Positions 37,024 through 49,172 of a stretch of DNA of 64,000 nucleotides are shown here, one piece after another. Made by a program: the position numbers and the translations under genes. Under the pieces are notes generated by a model, which saw only the letters and a program-made list of their open reading frames with translations, made no database searches and was not told the origin of the DNA. The stretch comes from Chrysoperla carnea (taxonomy: Eukaryota; Arthropoda; Insecta; Neuroptera; Chrysopidae): NCBI RefSeq assembly GCF_905475395.1, contig NC_058340.1:55220181-55284180 (forward strand), in the 5' to 3' direction. Within the stretch, counting starts at the first letter, position 1. Each line of letters opens with the position of its first letter.

Positions 37024-37249
37024 ATACTAAGTCTTTTATAAAAACATGGTACTTTACAAATTTTTTTATTTTTTCGTAAAATACAACCTGTTGAAGTAGG
37101 TACTTTTGCTATTTTTTCTTGTTTTTTGCTAATGATTAAAATTACTTAATGCTTTGACCTACTTACTCTACTCTCAATGGTACAAACTTTGCAAGAGTAT
37201 AAATTTCAACGGAAATGTACAAACCAATAAAAAATCAAGTGAAAATAAA
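37024..37249. other. Short AT-rich spacer
   Basis: Nothing recognised. Confidence 0.5.
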
Positions 37250-37810
37250 CAATTGACTGAATTAATTATTGAATTATCTTGTACAGACAGTGCCGAATAG
37301 CATACCTTTAATTGTTTTATAAATTAGATAAATTTGAAAAAAATAAAAATATTAATATCATATAAAATGGTGTTGAAATAATATGATATTCTATATATAG
37401 CCGTCCTTTCGAAATTTCGAATCAATAGACTAATTATTTGAAGCTACCTTCAAATTTTCAACATTCTGAGAAAATGAAAACTTAAAATGCTTTAAACAAA
37501 AGTTTATTATTTGTTTATAAGAAACCTTTTTACATTAAACTTTTATTCCATCTCTTACAGTTTACAAGATGGGTGCGGACCCAAGACTTAATTGACCCAT
37601 GTTGCCCATTTACGAACTCAAACTCACTTTTTACGTCCTGATCACACTATAAAAACTTCGGCTTTGATACCTCCTTTCGATTTTGAGTTATCGTGGTGAC
37701 GGATGGACAGACGGACATACAGAAATGGACTAATTTTATAAACACCTATATCAAAATTTTGTTCGTATCATCAATATTTCTAAGCATTACAAACTTGGGA
37801 CTAAAATTAG
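37250..37810 (+). repeat. Dispersed repeat F1, near full-length diverged copy
   Basis: Follows the 10880-11409 copy from 'ttgactgaattaattattga' through 'aaacaaaagtttattatttg', 'agatgggtgcggacccaaga', 'tttacgtcctgatcacac' and 'attacaaacttgggact'. The terminal inverted ATACCATGTATA motifs are lost on both sides. Confidence 0.6.
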
Positions 37811-38584
37811 TACAACTGTAACTTGCTTTATTGTTTCTACACGACTATATATTATTTTTTCAATACCTACCTATATATATATATATATATATCATAAATC
37901 AAAATAAACTACACAAACCTATATATTAATCGAATAATTTTAAATATTTCAACACCCTTATTAGAATGTTTTTTATTTTATGAGTATAGAATGGCATTAA
38001 TCGATTTTAAAATTATAGGTTACACTAGGAATGAATAACTACTTTCATTTCTCTCCAATAATAATTAAAATAAATAAATAAATAAAACTATTAAAAAAAG
38101 TAAATCATTTATTATTATATTTGTGTAGGATATATATAGATAATTTTCTAAAAAAATTAATATTTAATTATAAATATTACGATTATGTATATTAAAATAA
38201 ATTAAATTACGAAATTCTAATTTTTTTTTTTTTTTCAAATAATAATTGTTACTTATGTAAAAAAATTTGTATAATTTTTTTATAAAAAAAAATTTTTTGT
38301 TACTTTTTTGCGCGCGATAATATAAATATTTATATAGAGAAATAGTATTTTTTATTATTTGTATATGTACTTTCACTGAATTATGATAATAACATACCTT
38401 GGCTATGTACTTACATACATACTTACATACATACATTCATACATACGTACAGCAGGTACATACGACGACAATTTACTTAATACGTGAGAAATAATGAAGA
38501 TGATGAACTAACTTACATTGATGGAAGTTTAAAACAATTCTGTTAAGTATGTTCTTTTTTAGTCGCAGAAACGAAGCAATAAAG
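37811..38584. repeat. AT-rich spacer with (TA)n and (CATA)n microsatellites
   Basis: A (TA)n run of about 22 nt lies at 37872-37893, and an imperfect (CATA)n/(CTTA) array lies at about 38411-38450. No gene. The 90-codon minus open stretch at 38164-38436 is built from these low-complexity tracts. Confidence 0.6.
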
Positions 38585-38866
38585 TTCACAATTCCGTTAA
38601 AAGTGATGAAAATGATACCAAACTAGTTATTCGGGGTTTTTTGGGGTCGCTGAGCACGAATAATGCGACAGAATCGGTCACCAAGTACCCGAGGTGCTCA
38701 TGCTCCGCGATCCCAAAAATTTCCTAGTAACGAGCTTGGTCCGATCATGGAACAAATTTCCTGAAACTCTGAGATCTATTCTGACGCGATGTTCGTGTTC
38801 AGCGACCCCAAAAATCTCCGAGTAACAAGTTTGGAATCATTTTCATAACTTTTAACCGATTGTGAA
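38585..38866. mobile_element. Foldback MITE, 75-bp arms
   Basis: Arms 38585-38660 and 38792-38866 are inverted copies with modest divergence. They start 'ttcacaattccgttaaaag' / complement 'ttcacaatcggttaaaag' and end at 'ggggtcgctga(g/a)cacgaa'. The 130-nt centre is GC-richer than its surroundings. The 'ggggtcgctgaacacgaa' block is one I recall as a frequent insect repeat; a trace of it is at 11680. Confidence 0.7.
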
Positions 38867-39336
38867 TTTAGTATACTTATTTGCGGTTAATTTGAAATGC
38901 CATTATAAAATGCATATTATTTATGCAAGTTACATATTTTTACTTTCTTATAAATCAATTTAAGTCACACAATTTCATGACACTCTAACGAATTGAATGC
39001 CGAAAACCGAATTTAAATCTGACTTTTCGAACTTTCGAACTAGCTACAGTTGCTCCAGAAGTCCTTAGCCTCTCTTTACTGAGATCTTCCTTTTAATGTA
39101 AATTAGATGCAGAAAAATGTTGCAGACAATGTTCGTATCAAAAAAGAGCAAAGATGATCAATTAAAGGTCAATTCTGTTAGTTACTGGTAAGGAATGGAA
39201 AACCAATTTAAATTAGAAAGTTCTTCCTCATAAAGAAACTAATATTATTTTTTTGAAACATTTTCCTGAAATACGAATGAATACATTCGGTGGAAATAAA
39301 TGTACCTTTTTATAAAAATTTCATATATACAGGAAA
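38867..39336. other. AT-rich spacer
   Basis: Nothing recognised. Confidence 0.5.
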
Positions 39337-39338
39337 TA

Positions 39339-40078
39339 CAGTGTGTCCCCGGATGGAGGTAACTATACTTGTAAATTTTCTAATTTTGCATTTTAAGAAA
39401 AAAAGTCATTCTTTATAAGAAGTTTTGCTTATTATGAAAAGTATGTAGGGATATTTAAAACTTCTAAATAATGTATAGGGTAGCCAAAAATTTTTTATCA
39501 CTTTTTTTTTTGAGTAAACTACCCTTTGTTTTTAAAAGTTGACAAAATATTACTAAAAAAAGTTACTCGAAATTAACAATTATGACTCTATACAAAATAT
39601 CAAACAGATCTTTCCAACTTTGACAATTCTATTCTTATTGAATGTTTATCCGAGAAAATAAATTTTCTTTTTAATTTTCTAAACTAGTCCACAAAAAATT
39701 ACACTCTCGGATAGTACATGTTAATTGATTTATTATTATTTTCTTTCTTACGTTTTTTTATAATTAGAGCTTTTGTTCAAATAAAAAATGATACTATAAT
39801 TAAAGTACAAGGATTTTCTTGATATTTTGTATAGAGTCATAATTGTTAATTACGAGTGATTTTTCTTAGTAGCATTTCGCTAACTTATAAAAAAGAAGGG
39901 TAGTTTACCAAAATAAAAATAGTGATTCCAAATTTTTGGCTACCCTGTACAAGAAGTTTTAAATATATCTACATACTTTTCATAATAAGCAAAACTTCTT
40001 ATAAAGAATGACTGTTTTTCTTAAAATGCAAAATAAGGAAATTTAGAAGTATAGTTACCTCTATCCGGGGACACACTA
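39339..40078. mobile_element. Long-TIR Tc1/mariner-type MITE, 740 bp
   Basis: Ends read inwards CAGTGTGTCCCCGGATGGAG (left) and TAGTGTGTCCCCGGATAGAG (right), flanked by TA at 39337-39338 and 40079-40080. Inverted similarity extends for about 270-300 nt on each side ('ttctttataagaagttttgc', 'gggtagccaaaaatt', 'taattgttaattac'), leaving a centre of about 150 nt. No transposase. TA duplication suggests Tc1/mariner. The very long arms make it foldback-like. Confidence 0.8.
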
Positions 40079-40080
40079 TA

Positions 40081-40517
40081 TATATCAAATATACGGGGAT
40101 TATATAAAAATGATTGGAAGTTTTTGTGGTTGAACAGAACAAACTTAATTATTGTTTTTATAATAAAGTAGCACACTTTGACGGTTTTATACCGTGGGGT
40201 TTAAGTTCATCATGTCTTGCATGGTAGATATATCAAAATTATAATATTTCTTATGAATTTATGCATGTGAATACGTTATCTGCGACCACCACTATTTTTT
40301 TTTTACCTTCCTCAATAAATGGTGGTTCCTCAATGTACATAATTGTATTTATATACTACCCAATCTTTTTAACAGATCATGATTCTTTTCCTTTAAGAAT
40401 CCAAACATGATAAAGAATTAACCAGTCTGCAACGACTCATCTTCATTGCAACTACTACCATAAAAAAGTTAGATATTATTTTATAGATAAAGTGAAGTTA
40501 GTGTCAAATTTGTAACA
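40081..40517. other. Upstream region of the cuticular protein gene
   Basis: No ORF. A TATA-like 'atttatatac' at about 40348 and 'ttatagataa' at 40481 lie 5' of the start codon, but no initiator can be assigned with confidence. The transcription start is not determined. Confidence 0.35.
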
Positions 40518-43500
40518 ATGGAATTAAAATGGATTTCTATTGTTACTGTAAGTGGTTTTGATTTTTTTTTTTTTTTAAATTTGTTTTGTGTGATTACAAA
40601 ATTTAAATTTTAAGTGAATTTGTGTGGTGTATTTATTCTTCTTAAGTGCTGCTACCCTTAAAGTGCGAAATTATTTTTATAAATAATCCGTGAATTTAAA
40701 ATTTCTTTTGTGTAATAAAAGCTAAGCTCACAAATTTTAATGCAACTATTATGGATCAAATTTCAAAAAATTAACTGAACGAAATTTTTTTTTAAATTTT
40801 TGCGCAATAAGAAAGTTTTTTCGCACTTTAATGGATACGTTTTTGTTAAATTATTTAAAAATTAAAATTTAACCGCTTGCGTCTTTTTAAATAAAGTTAA
40901 AACGTGTATCGTTCGATTAATTTTAATTTTATAATTGTCATTGTTTATGCTAATTATATTATTTATGCTAATTTCCTAATATTTAACGGCTAAATCAAGG
41001 CATCAAGTTATTCTAAATTTATTTTTTTATGATTTCGGATCAGGTTTATGCACTTAGATATATTAAAATAAATCCTTGGCAAACTTAAAAGGATTTTAAA
41101 TTGGAATACCTAATGTTATTTAATTTGATTGGGAGTTCTTAGATTGTCTTCAAATTTTTTAGTTATCTTTTGTGAACTGATACTTTAAAGAAAATTGATA
41201 AATCAAATTGAAAAATTTTTTCCTGGCATTAAAAGAAAATAGGAGTTTTAGTGAGAGTAGCCTCACGAAATTGGCCAAAAGCGGTATTTAAAAAGCTGCG
41301 CTTTTGTACTGGCCGTGGTAAATTTTTAATAGAACTACTAACTTTAATTTTTTTTTATTTAAAAGCATATATAAAAATTATTTATCGGTCATCCGACAGA
41401 ACGGATTCCGTTATCGTACACGACGCCAAAAATTTGCAGGGTTTCGTAATAAAAAACATGACTTCTTTAATAGCGCTCTGGCGAACAAAGGATTTGTCTT
41501 CATAAATTTTTACTTCTTGTAATTAATTGTAAAATTAGGAATTTGGTTTAATGGCTAAGTCGTTTAAAACTAAATGACAGTATTCGATAAAATTTTGAAA
41601 ATAATAGGTAAATTTTGGCCATAACTTTATTACAGCGTTAGATTTACAACTTTTTTGTAGTGTAAAATGAAAAAAAATTTTGCGTGCAAATGGTAACTTC
41701 CAAAAACCCGCGTTTCTTCTGGCAAATAATAATTATCTCTTTCACTTGTGTTAATAATTATACTAATTGTTTCACATTTTTTCTGAGATTTATATAAAAT
41801 TTTTAGCACGACTTTTGACTCGCGGGCGTTAAACGTAATAAATTCAAACCAACTATTTCCCTTAATTATATTTTCTTATAAATAATAACATTTATTAAGT
41901 TAATCCTCTAAGCAGATACAGATTAAGTGGTAAACTTACTTTAGTTGAATGAATTATAATTTAACGAATAAAAAAAATTGAGGAAAGATTCGTGAGTTTG
42001 CAATTGGTTTGTAATCCAAATGAGATATTTAGCATAAAAAAATGGAAATGATCAAATGAAATATTTCGAAATAAACAGCCCTTGTTTATGATTGTAATAT
42101 TAGTTAACTCTGAATGGGATTTATTTCGTATTTTCTAAAAGAATCTATTTTTTCGAAATTTTTCGAAAGCGGTACCCGAAACCTTTTCAAAATAAACTAA
42201 TTTTAATCCCACTTTATAAATACCTACATTTTGATATGAACACCTATATCAACCGTTAGGAGAACTTGTTTTTTCTCAAAATCAATTCCTAAAATATTTT
42301 TTTCGTAGCAATTCACACTGGGCTAATTTTTTTGAAATGTTTTACGACCATTTAAATTATATCACTTCCAAATTTTCCAATATCTCTTTTGTCGACACTG
42401 TTAATACTTAAAATATTTTAGTTGGAATGCTTTTTTTCATAAATATTTTCAGAGCCTGTCCTAAAAAATATCCTATATATAAGTTAGCCTCGATCATCCT
42501 TCACGTAGCCGTGACTTTGCTCCAGGGTATAATAAATCATCTTTTTTCGCTAGCTCTTGATCTATAAGAATAATTATCATATTATGCTAATTATATATTA
42601 TAAAAATAATAGCTTTTGCCGTTTTACCAAGTCACGGTATACTCATCTGCAAAATATATATGCAGAAAATTTGTAGGAAACAAAAATTTAGAAAGAATTG
42701 ATTTTTTTTAAATTAACATAACAAATGGAATATCGATTAATACATTTTGTAATAGAGAATTTGCCTGAAGTTTTTTTTCGCATTTCTTAGCAAAATATAG
42801 AAATACCATAAAAACGATGACAAAAAGCGAAATTAAAATTTAATTCGGCCACGAAATACGGATACTATAAAAGCATGTTAAACTATACTAATTAATACAG
42901 ATATCAGACAGAGAGATCCGACAGATACTGTGACGTGTTACTAAAGTCTCTTTGGTAGAAAGAGATAAAAAAAATCTTTGAAAGCTTTTATCGTGGGTGT
43001 TTTTAAAGTTATTTAAAAAATTATATTTCTCTCCTGTTTGTTAAATAAGCTTTTTAAAGCAAAACAAACAAACAAAAAAAATCAAAAAATTTTTATAATC
43101 ATTTATTATTAATTTTAAGCTAACATAAAAAAATAAAGGAAGTCTTAATTTAGTATTAAATTATTTTTATAGGTATGGACAATTCTTTTATTAAATGGAT
43201 TAGAAATAGTTGCAGAACCACCTTCAAGTTACCATCCACCAAAATCTACTTATAGTGCACCATCATCTAGTTACAGTGCACCATCATCTAGTTACGGTGC
43301 ACCAAGCTCCAGTTATGGTCCACCTAAACAAAGTTATGGACCACCAAAACCAGTGTATGGACCACCGAAACAAAGTTATGGACCACCAAAACCAGTGTAT
43401 GGTCCGCCCAAACCAGTATACGGCCCACCAAAACCAAAATATGGTCCACCGCCAAAACCTAAATACGGACCTCCTCCAAAACCACAATACGGTCCACCTA

Positions 43501-45317
43501 AGCCTGTCTACGGTCCACCTAAACCAGTATATGGTCCACCTAAACCAGTTTATGGCCCACCAAAACGTTCACCTAAACCAGTGTATGGCCCACCACCATC
43601 TTCAAGTTATGGAGCCCCCAAAATTTCATCCTCATATGGAGCACCACCATCTTCATCTTACGGAGCCCCACCATCTTCATCTTATGGAGCACCACCATCC
43701 TCATCTTACGGTGCACCACCATCTTCATCTTACGGAGCACCACCATCTTCAAGTTATGGAGCACCATCTTTCGGCGGTGGTCACGGTGGTGGAAGTATCT
43801 CAATTCCATCATCAAGCTACGGAGTTCCAGATCTATCATCTACATACAGTATACCTAGTGGAGGTCATGGAGGTGGTGGCGGAGGAGGTGGCCATAGTTT
43901 TTCATCAGCACCATCCTCTAGTTATGGTGCTCCTTCATCGAGTTACGGAGCACCAGCTCCTTCATCTAGTTATGGAGCACCATCTGGTGGTTCTTTCGGA
44001 GGCCATGGTGGTGGTGGTTCTTTCGGAGGTCAAGGAGGTGGTTCATTTGGTGGCCATGGAAGTAGTTCTTTCGGAGGAAGCATATCGTCTAGTTATGGAG
44101 CACCTGCACCATCTTCAAGCTATGGTGCCCCAGCACCTTCCTCAAGCTATGGAGCTCCGGCACCATCTTCAAGCTATGGAGCACCAGCTCCTTCCTCAAG
44201 CTACGGAGCGCCAGCACCTTCATCTAGTTATGGAGCCCCAGCACCTTCCTCAAGCTATGGAGCACCAGCACCCTCGTCGAGTTACGGAGCACCAGCACCT
44301 TCATCAAGCTATGGAGCACCCGCGCCATCCTCAAGCTATGGAGCGCCAGCACCATCGTCGAGTTACGGAGCTCCATCATCTGGTGGATCTTTTGGCGGCC
44401 ATGGTAGTGGTGGTGGTAGTTTTTCCAGCAGTTTATCATCAAGCTACGGTGCTCCAGAGCCATCATCTTCATATGGAGCACCTTCAAGCAGTTATGGAAC
44501 CCCTGGTTACAGTACGATAGGTGCAGATCTTGGTGGTAGCAGCTTTGGAGGACACGGTAGCTCAGGTGGACATGCCACTAGTTTCCAATCATTCCAGAGC
44601 TTTAGCGCTCCATCATCAAGCTACGGAGCACCTGCACCTTCATCTAGTTATGGAGCACCCTCATCGAGTTATGGTGCACCAGCGCCTTCGTCAAGTTACG
44701 GTGCTCCAGCTCCGTCTTCAAGCTATGGGGCACCATCCCCATCATCCAGTTATGGGGCTCCTGCACCATCTTCAAGCTATGGTGCTCCAGCACCTTCGTC
44801 TAGTTACGGTGCCCCAGCTCCATCATCTAGCTACGGAGCTCCGGCTCCATCTTCAAGCTACGGAGCACCATCTTCAGGTGGGGGCCATAGTTCCGGTGGT
44901 GGTGGTGGTGGTCATGGCTCAAGTGGTGGATTTTCAGGAGTATCATCAAGTTATGGTGCACCTGAACCTTCATCAAGTTATGGAGCACCTTCATCCGGAC
45001 ATGGTTCATCAAGTAGTTTTTCAGCACCATCCAGTAGCTATGGAGCACCGTCATCCAGTTACGAAACACCTTCATCAAGCTACGGAGCACCTTCCAGTGG
45101 TGGTGGTGGACATGGCTCCTCATCAAGCTTCCAAATTCCATCCACAAGCTACGGTGTGCCACAAACTTCATACGATACAATTGCCGCAGGTGTTGCTGGA
45201 GGACATTATGCTGAACCACCCGGTGATGCTTTTGGTGCATATTCCGAATCATTAGCACAAGTAGCTCAAGCATTAACAGAGACATCTGAAGAAAAAGATG
45301 AAAGCGAAACAGACTAA
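40518..45317 (+). CDS. Secreted [11 protein letters not shown]-repeat cuticular (resilin-like) protein
   Basis: Two coding exons: 40518-40547 (10 codons, ending at the donor GTAAGT) and 43173-45317 (after TTTTTATAG), phase 0, giving 724 residues. A signal peptide lies at residues 1-24 ([10 protein letters not shown] + [14 protein letters not shown]), with probable cleavage before EPPSSY. A YGPPK(P/Q) block of about 13 units follows (residues about 60-155). Then come nearly forty SSSYGAP units, mostly spaced by AP in 9-residue repeats, broken by Gly/His/Ser-rich linkers (GGHGGGG types). The end is an acidic non-repetitive tail ([20 protein letters not shown]). The repeats are like those of insect cuticular low-complexity and pro-resilin elastomers. 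No Rebers-Riddiford chitin-binding domain is visible, so binding to chitin is not shown. A tiny signal-peptide exon before a long intron is typical of insect cuticle genes. Its role as an extracellular structural protein is inferred from composition. Confidence 0.88.
40548..43172 (+). other. Intron 1 of the cuticular protein gene
   Basis: A 2,625-nt GT-AG intron. It contains an 84-codon open stretch at 41251-41505 that is not in a gene context, and no clear transposon with both ends. Such long first introns in cuticle genes often hold stage-specific control elements; none can be picked out by eye. Confidence 0.7.
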
Positions 45318-45468
45318 AGATGTACATGTTTTTTAAATCTCGTAATTTAAGGTCGTTATTTATGAATTGTTGTTAAATATTTACAAATTTTATCCTAAGG
45401 CCATTTTGTATTTTGAACTGTTATTGTTGTGTGTATGTATTTTTGTTTATTGAATATGATATGTATAA

Positions 45469-45474
45469 AATAAA
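45469..45474 (+). other. Polyadenylation signal AATAAA
   Basis: AATAAA about 150 nt after the stop codon of the cuticular gene, in a T/G-rich 3' UTR context (TTGTTGTGTGTATG upstream). It is a plausible end of that transcript. Confidence 0.65.
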
Positions 45475-45479
45475 AAAGT

Positions 45480-48400
45480 TTTAAACCAAATTCAAATTAT
45501 CTTTATTTCTGAAACTCTTAAATTCATTTTAAGAACGCTGAAGATGCATAAAAATATTAATTAAACTGCGGAAAAACTTACCATTCCCTGGACTTCGGAT
45601 TAGTAACCAGGCAAAATTTTTAGCTCTGTTAACAACTTATCAGAGACTATTGGAATATGCCAACATACAGTTTGATTATAGTCTGATTATAAGTTAAAAA
45701 TTGTTCAAAAGCATTAATTCAGAGTTTAAATTTAAATCATTTTACCGATAATAATTAAGAGACGATAATAATTCTATAATTTAGACAAAATTATAATAAC
45801 TTAAATCCTTAACCTCTTAGGGAATTAATTACAGCACATCATGTATAATGTGTAACAGGGTCCTTAAGATTTTGTGGTATCAGAGACAAACAAACAGTTC
45901 CTTAAATCAAAAGATTTTTAGATCTTAAACATTAGTGAAACCTAAAAACTTCTGATCATCAAGGACTATACCAAAGGAGGAGGTAGGAGTAGCAGCTCTC
46001 CCTTTTTAAAGATTCGAAAAAATTGCCAGTTATATTTATTGTCCCATTTATAAATTCCATCCGAAAAATCACCCTTCAAATTTTGTAGTATGCGGGATTC
46101 TGTAACATTCTTAATTCCTCGAATTTAATTTTTATATTTTACAATCAACAACAAGCAGTTTAATCTGTCCACCAACTTGGCCCTGCTCTTTCCAACTAGC
46201 TGGCGTCGCCCTTTCTGATCATTGAATATTAAATTTAAAGCCACGAAACTACAATAAGATAATCACAGAAAAAAGTTATTGAAAATTATTTTAACGGAAT
46301 TGAAGACATTATTTTTCAAAAAACTTTAAGATTACTCAAGAAGTAGGTAAGTGAGGTACTTAATTTAAATAATAGGTAATACATAAGGTTTATCGCAAAC
46401 ATGTTTAAAATACAAAATTTAAAACAAATTATTTCTGGATAAAAAGTGCCCATGGATACATGTAATAAGGTCTTGGTCTGCAGAAAGATAGAAGAACAAA
46501 TTTTATTCAATTCCAACACAACTGGTTTTAAATTTCATACAACTATATTTTAAACAATAATACTCTTTGCTTATCATATTCCCAACTCTTATCGCTAAAT
46601 TTTCAAATACGACTAATAGACGTAGAAAATACATTGGTCATTTAAAAAAAAAAACTTAAAACTTTGGTCCGGAAAGCCAATTAGATTCTACAGAAATTAA
46701 ATGCAAAATTTTATCTATAGTGCAACAATGTATTTATAAAAATATCTTCTTTTTTATTCGATTGTTTCAAAACTATTCGGTTTTAGAGCAAATTTTTTCA
46801 ACAAAAGTTGTTAGCTATTTTCGTAGAGAGAGAAAATTTTCAAGGAAATTTCAAGGAATTTAGATAGCGTATTGAATGAATGCATTTTCTTATATCCAGG
46901 TACAAGTATTTACTTATAAAAATTTGCTTTATTTTAATATCACCCGTAGGAGATGTTAAAAAATATTATTCATAAAAAAAGTATGTTAATTATAAAAATA
47001 TATTAATAAAAATAAATTTTTGGTAATAAAATTGTTAGTAAGCATATTATAATTATTTAAATAAATAAGTTTACTTTCATTTAACTTTTAAAAAAATGTT
47101 ATAATTACTTCAAAGAAGTGTACATACTTATAGACAATTAAATCGTTTTTGAAATAAATGCGCGACATGCTTTTTTGACCAAATAACAAGTTAAAATCTA
47201 AAAGATAATAAAATTTATATCAAAAAGAATTCTTTTTTAACTGTTTTGTAGGTATTTATCATATTGTATTGTTTTATTTATAGTTTTTATACAATCTAAT
47301 TCGTTACGCTTCTAATTTAAGAATTTTTATATATATCAAGATTGTCTTAACGTATATGGAGTGTTCCATAAAAGAACGGATGATACAGCTAAACAACTCG
47401 TCAGAATATTAAGGTCAATATTTGATAATCGACCAAAATTTTTATAAAATCAATTTCAGTTTTTATTCAATTTTAGATATAGAGTCTTTATATTCTCCCA
47501 AAATCCAGTGCATCCTAGATTAAGTTTCGATCTGTAGACATAAATTATCAAAAGACACTTATACAGAGAAAAGTTATATCTGACCGTAGTTTTCAATTAG
47601 AATCAACTTTTCTCAATAAATATTGCAAAAATAAAGGTTCTTTGGGCAAGATTGATTGATATCTGATTATTTCATATTGGGTCTAAGGCCATGCAGAATT
47701 GTTGATCAATATTTTTTTTTTTTATTATATGAAGCCGACTTAATTTGACACACTGTTTATTTAAAAGGATGAGACTATAGGTAATTACTCCCAAATATTG
47801 AGTTACTCGATTATTAGTGGAGATCCGTAAGATTTATACCTCGGAATCCAAGAACAGTCAATGAATCTTTATAAAAACTATAAAGATTCATTTAATAATT
47901 TTTCCCCCGAAATTTTTTGCATTTAAATTGCAATATTTCAAAAAATATTTATCCGAAACTGCTATAACTTCTTGAGACTGTTATCGGTACCTAAAGTTAA
48001 TTGGAAAGCGGCAAGCATAAATTTTAGTTCCCGTGGTAAATTCATCAGTTTTTGTGCTGAATTAAACATAAAAAGAAACGTTCGATAAACTTTGTTTTCA
48101 TCATAACTCCGTCAATTTTCATGCAAATGACTTGAAACTTTTTTCATTTTCACGGTTTTTTATAAAAAAGGTGTACGATATAATTTTTTCGGAAAACGTC
48201 AAATTTTTCTATTATTTGAAGTGAAATACTCCGAATTTCAATTGCCAATAACTCGGAAAGTATTGCCTTTCAAAATATGTTTTAAAGCCACATTTTGCTT
48301 AGAATTCATTCCTATATCGATTCCCGTTGTCATTTTCAGCGGAAATTTTTCCACCCCCGAGAAGGGGTGACTCCCGTCCCCTAAGGAAGATCACAGAAAT

Positions 48401-48545
48401 TTTTGTTTTTAACTTCTTTAAGTAAGCTTTAAACAGTACGTTCGTACAGTTTTTATAAAGATTCATTGGCTTTCCCTGAACTACCAAATTTTCAGATATT
48501 CATACCTTATAACTCTCTGTTATATTAAGTCTCATTCACCCCGGT
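45480..48545. other. Intergenic spacer, repeat traces only
   Basis: No gene supported. Around 47820-48490 lies a repeat-like block with 'aagattcatt' repeated near both ends, a 12-bp hairpin (tgaatctttata, 47862-47873, with its complement at 47879-47890) and the GC-rich 'cacccccgagaaggggtga' at about 48351. It resembles a transposon piece. The minus open stretch at 48299-48487 is part of it. Confidence 0.45.
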
Positions 48546-48970
48546 ATATTCGCACCGTGCATGAGTTTTATTAGAGGCGTTTCCATGATAACGATACACT
48601 ACTGTAATTATAGAATTGTATGGATGCATATATAATTGTATGGATTGCATTTATGGCTTACATTGAAAATTTAATATTATTGTCTCACAAATTTAAAAAA
48701 TAATTATGATAATTTACATTTGAAAAATAATATTTGTGCAATTTGATTTCTTATTTTCACAATTTTAAATGCATTAAGTTTAATTAATTAGTTAATTTTC
48801 AATAATTTTAATTTGACATTTTCTATAACATTAACATGTAAAGAATTTCAAATTAGTCATAACAGCCTCATTTATCGTCAAAATTTTTCACTGGAAGCGC
48901 TGGCATCGTTTTTATTGTCCCTACCATTATGTTCATATTGTCCCTATTGTGACTACGCACACAACGAATA
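48546..48970 (-). repeat. Dispersed repeat R2, copy B
   Basis: Inverted relative to 13761-14117. It lacks the small hairpin present in copy A and has 'attatgttcatattgtccct' in its place at the far end. It may supply the only AATAAA (minus strand, 48910-48915) near the end of CLN3. Confidence 0.6.
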
Positions 48971-49172
48971 GGCTGTATTATGAAATATAAGTAAAATCAA
49001 ACTCAAATCACATCTTCGAGTAAAAAACTGTATATTCAGATTTCTAATTTTACAAACAATCGTTTCTATTTACATGATTTTAAAATTAATTTTTACAATA
49101 AAATTAATGTAATCTTCTTACATCCTTAAAAAATATATTAATAATAATAAAATAAATAGGTACTAGTCTAAT

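Noticed and set aside
38164..38436. 90-codon minus ORF (MYVCKYVCKYIAKVCYY...)
   Set aside because: Translation of the (CATA)n microsatellite and AT-rich flank.
43210..44520. 436-codon plus-strand ORF and the following 244-codon ORF (44521-45255) in another frame
   Set aside because: Both are out-of-frame shadows of the 27-bp tandem repeats of the cuticular gene. His/Met/Val-rich translation is a by-product of the repeat period. The minus ORFs at 43284, 43573, 44224 and 44827 have the same origin.
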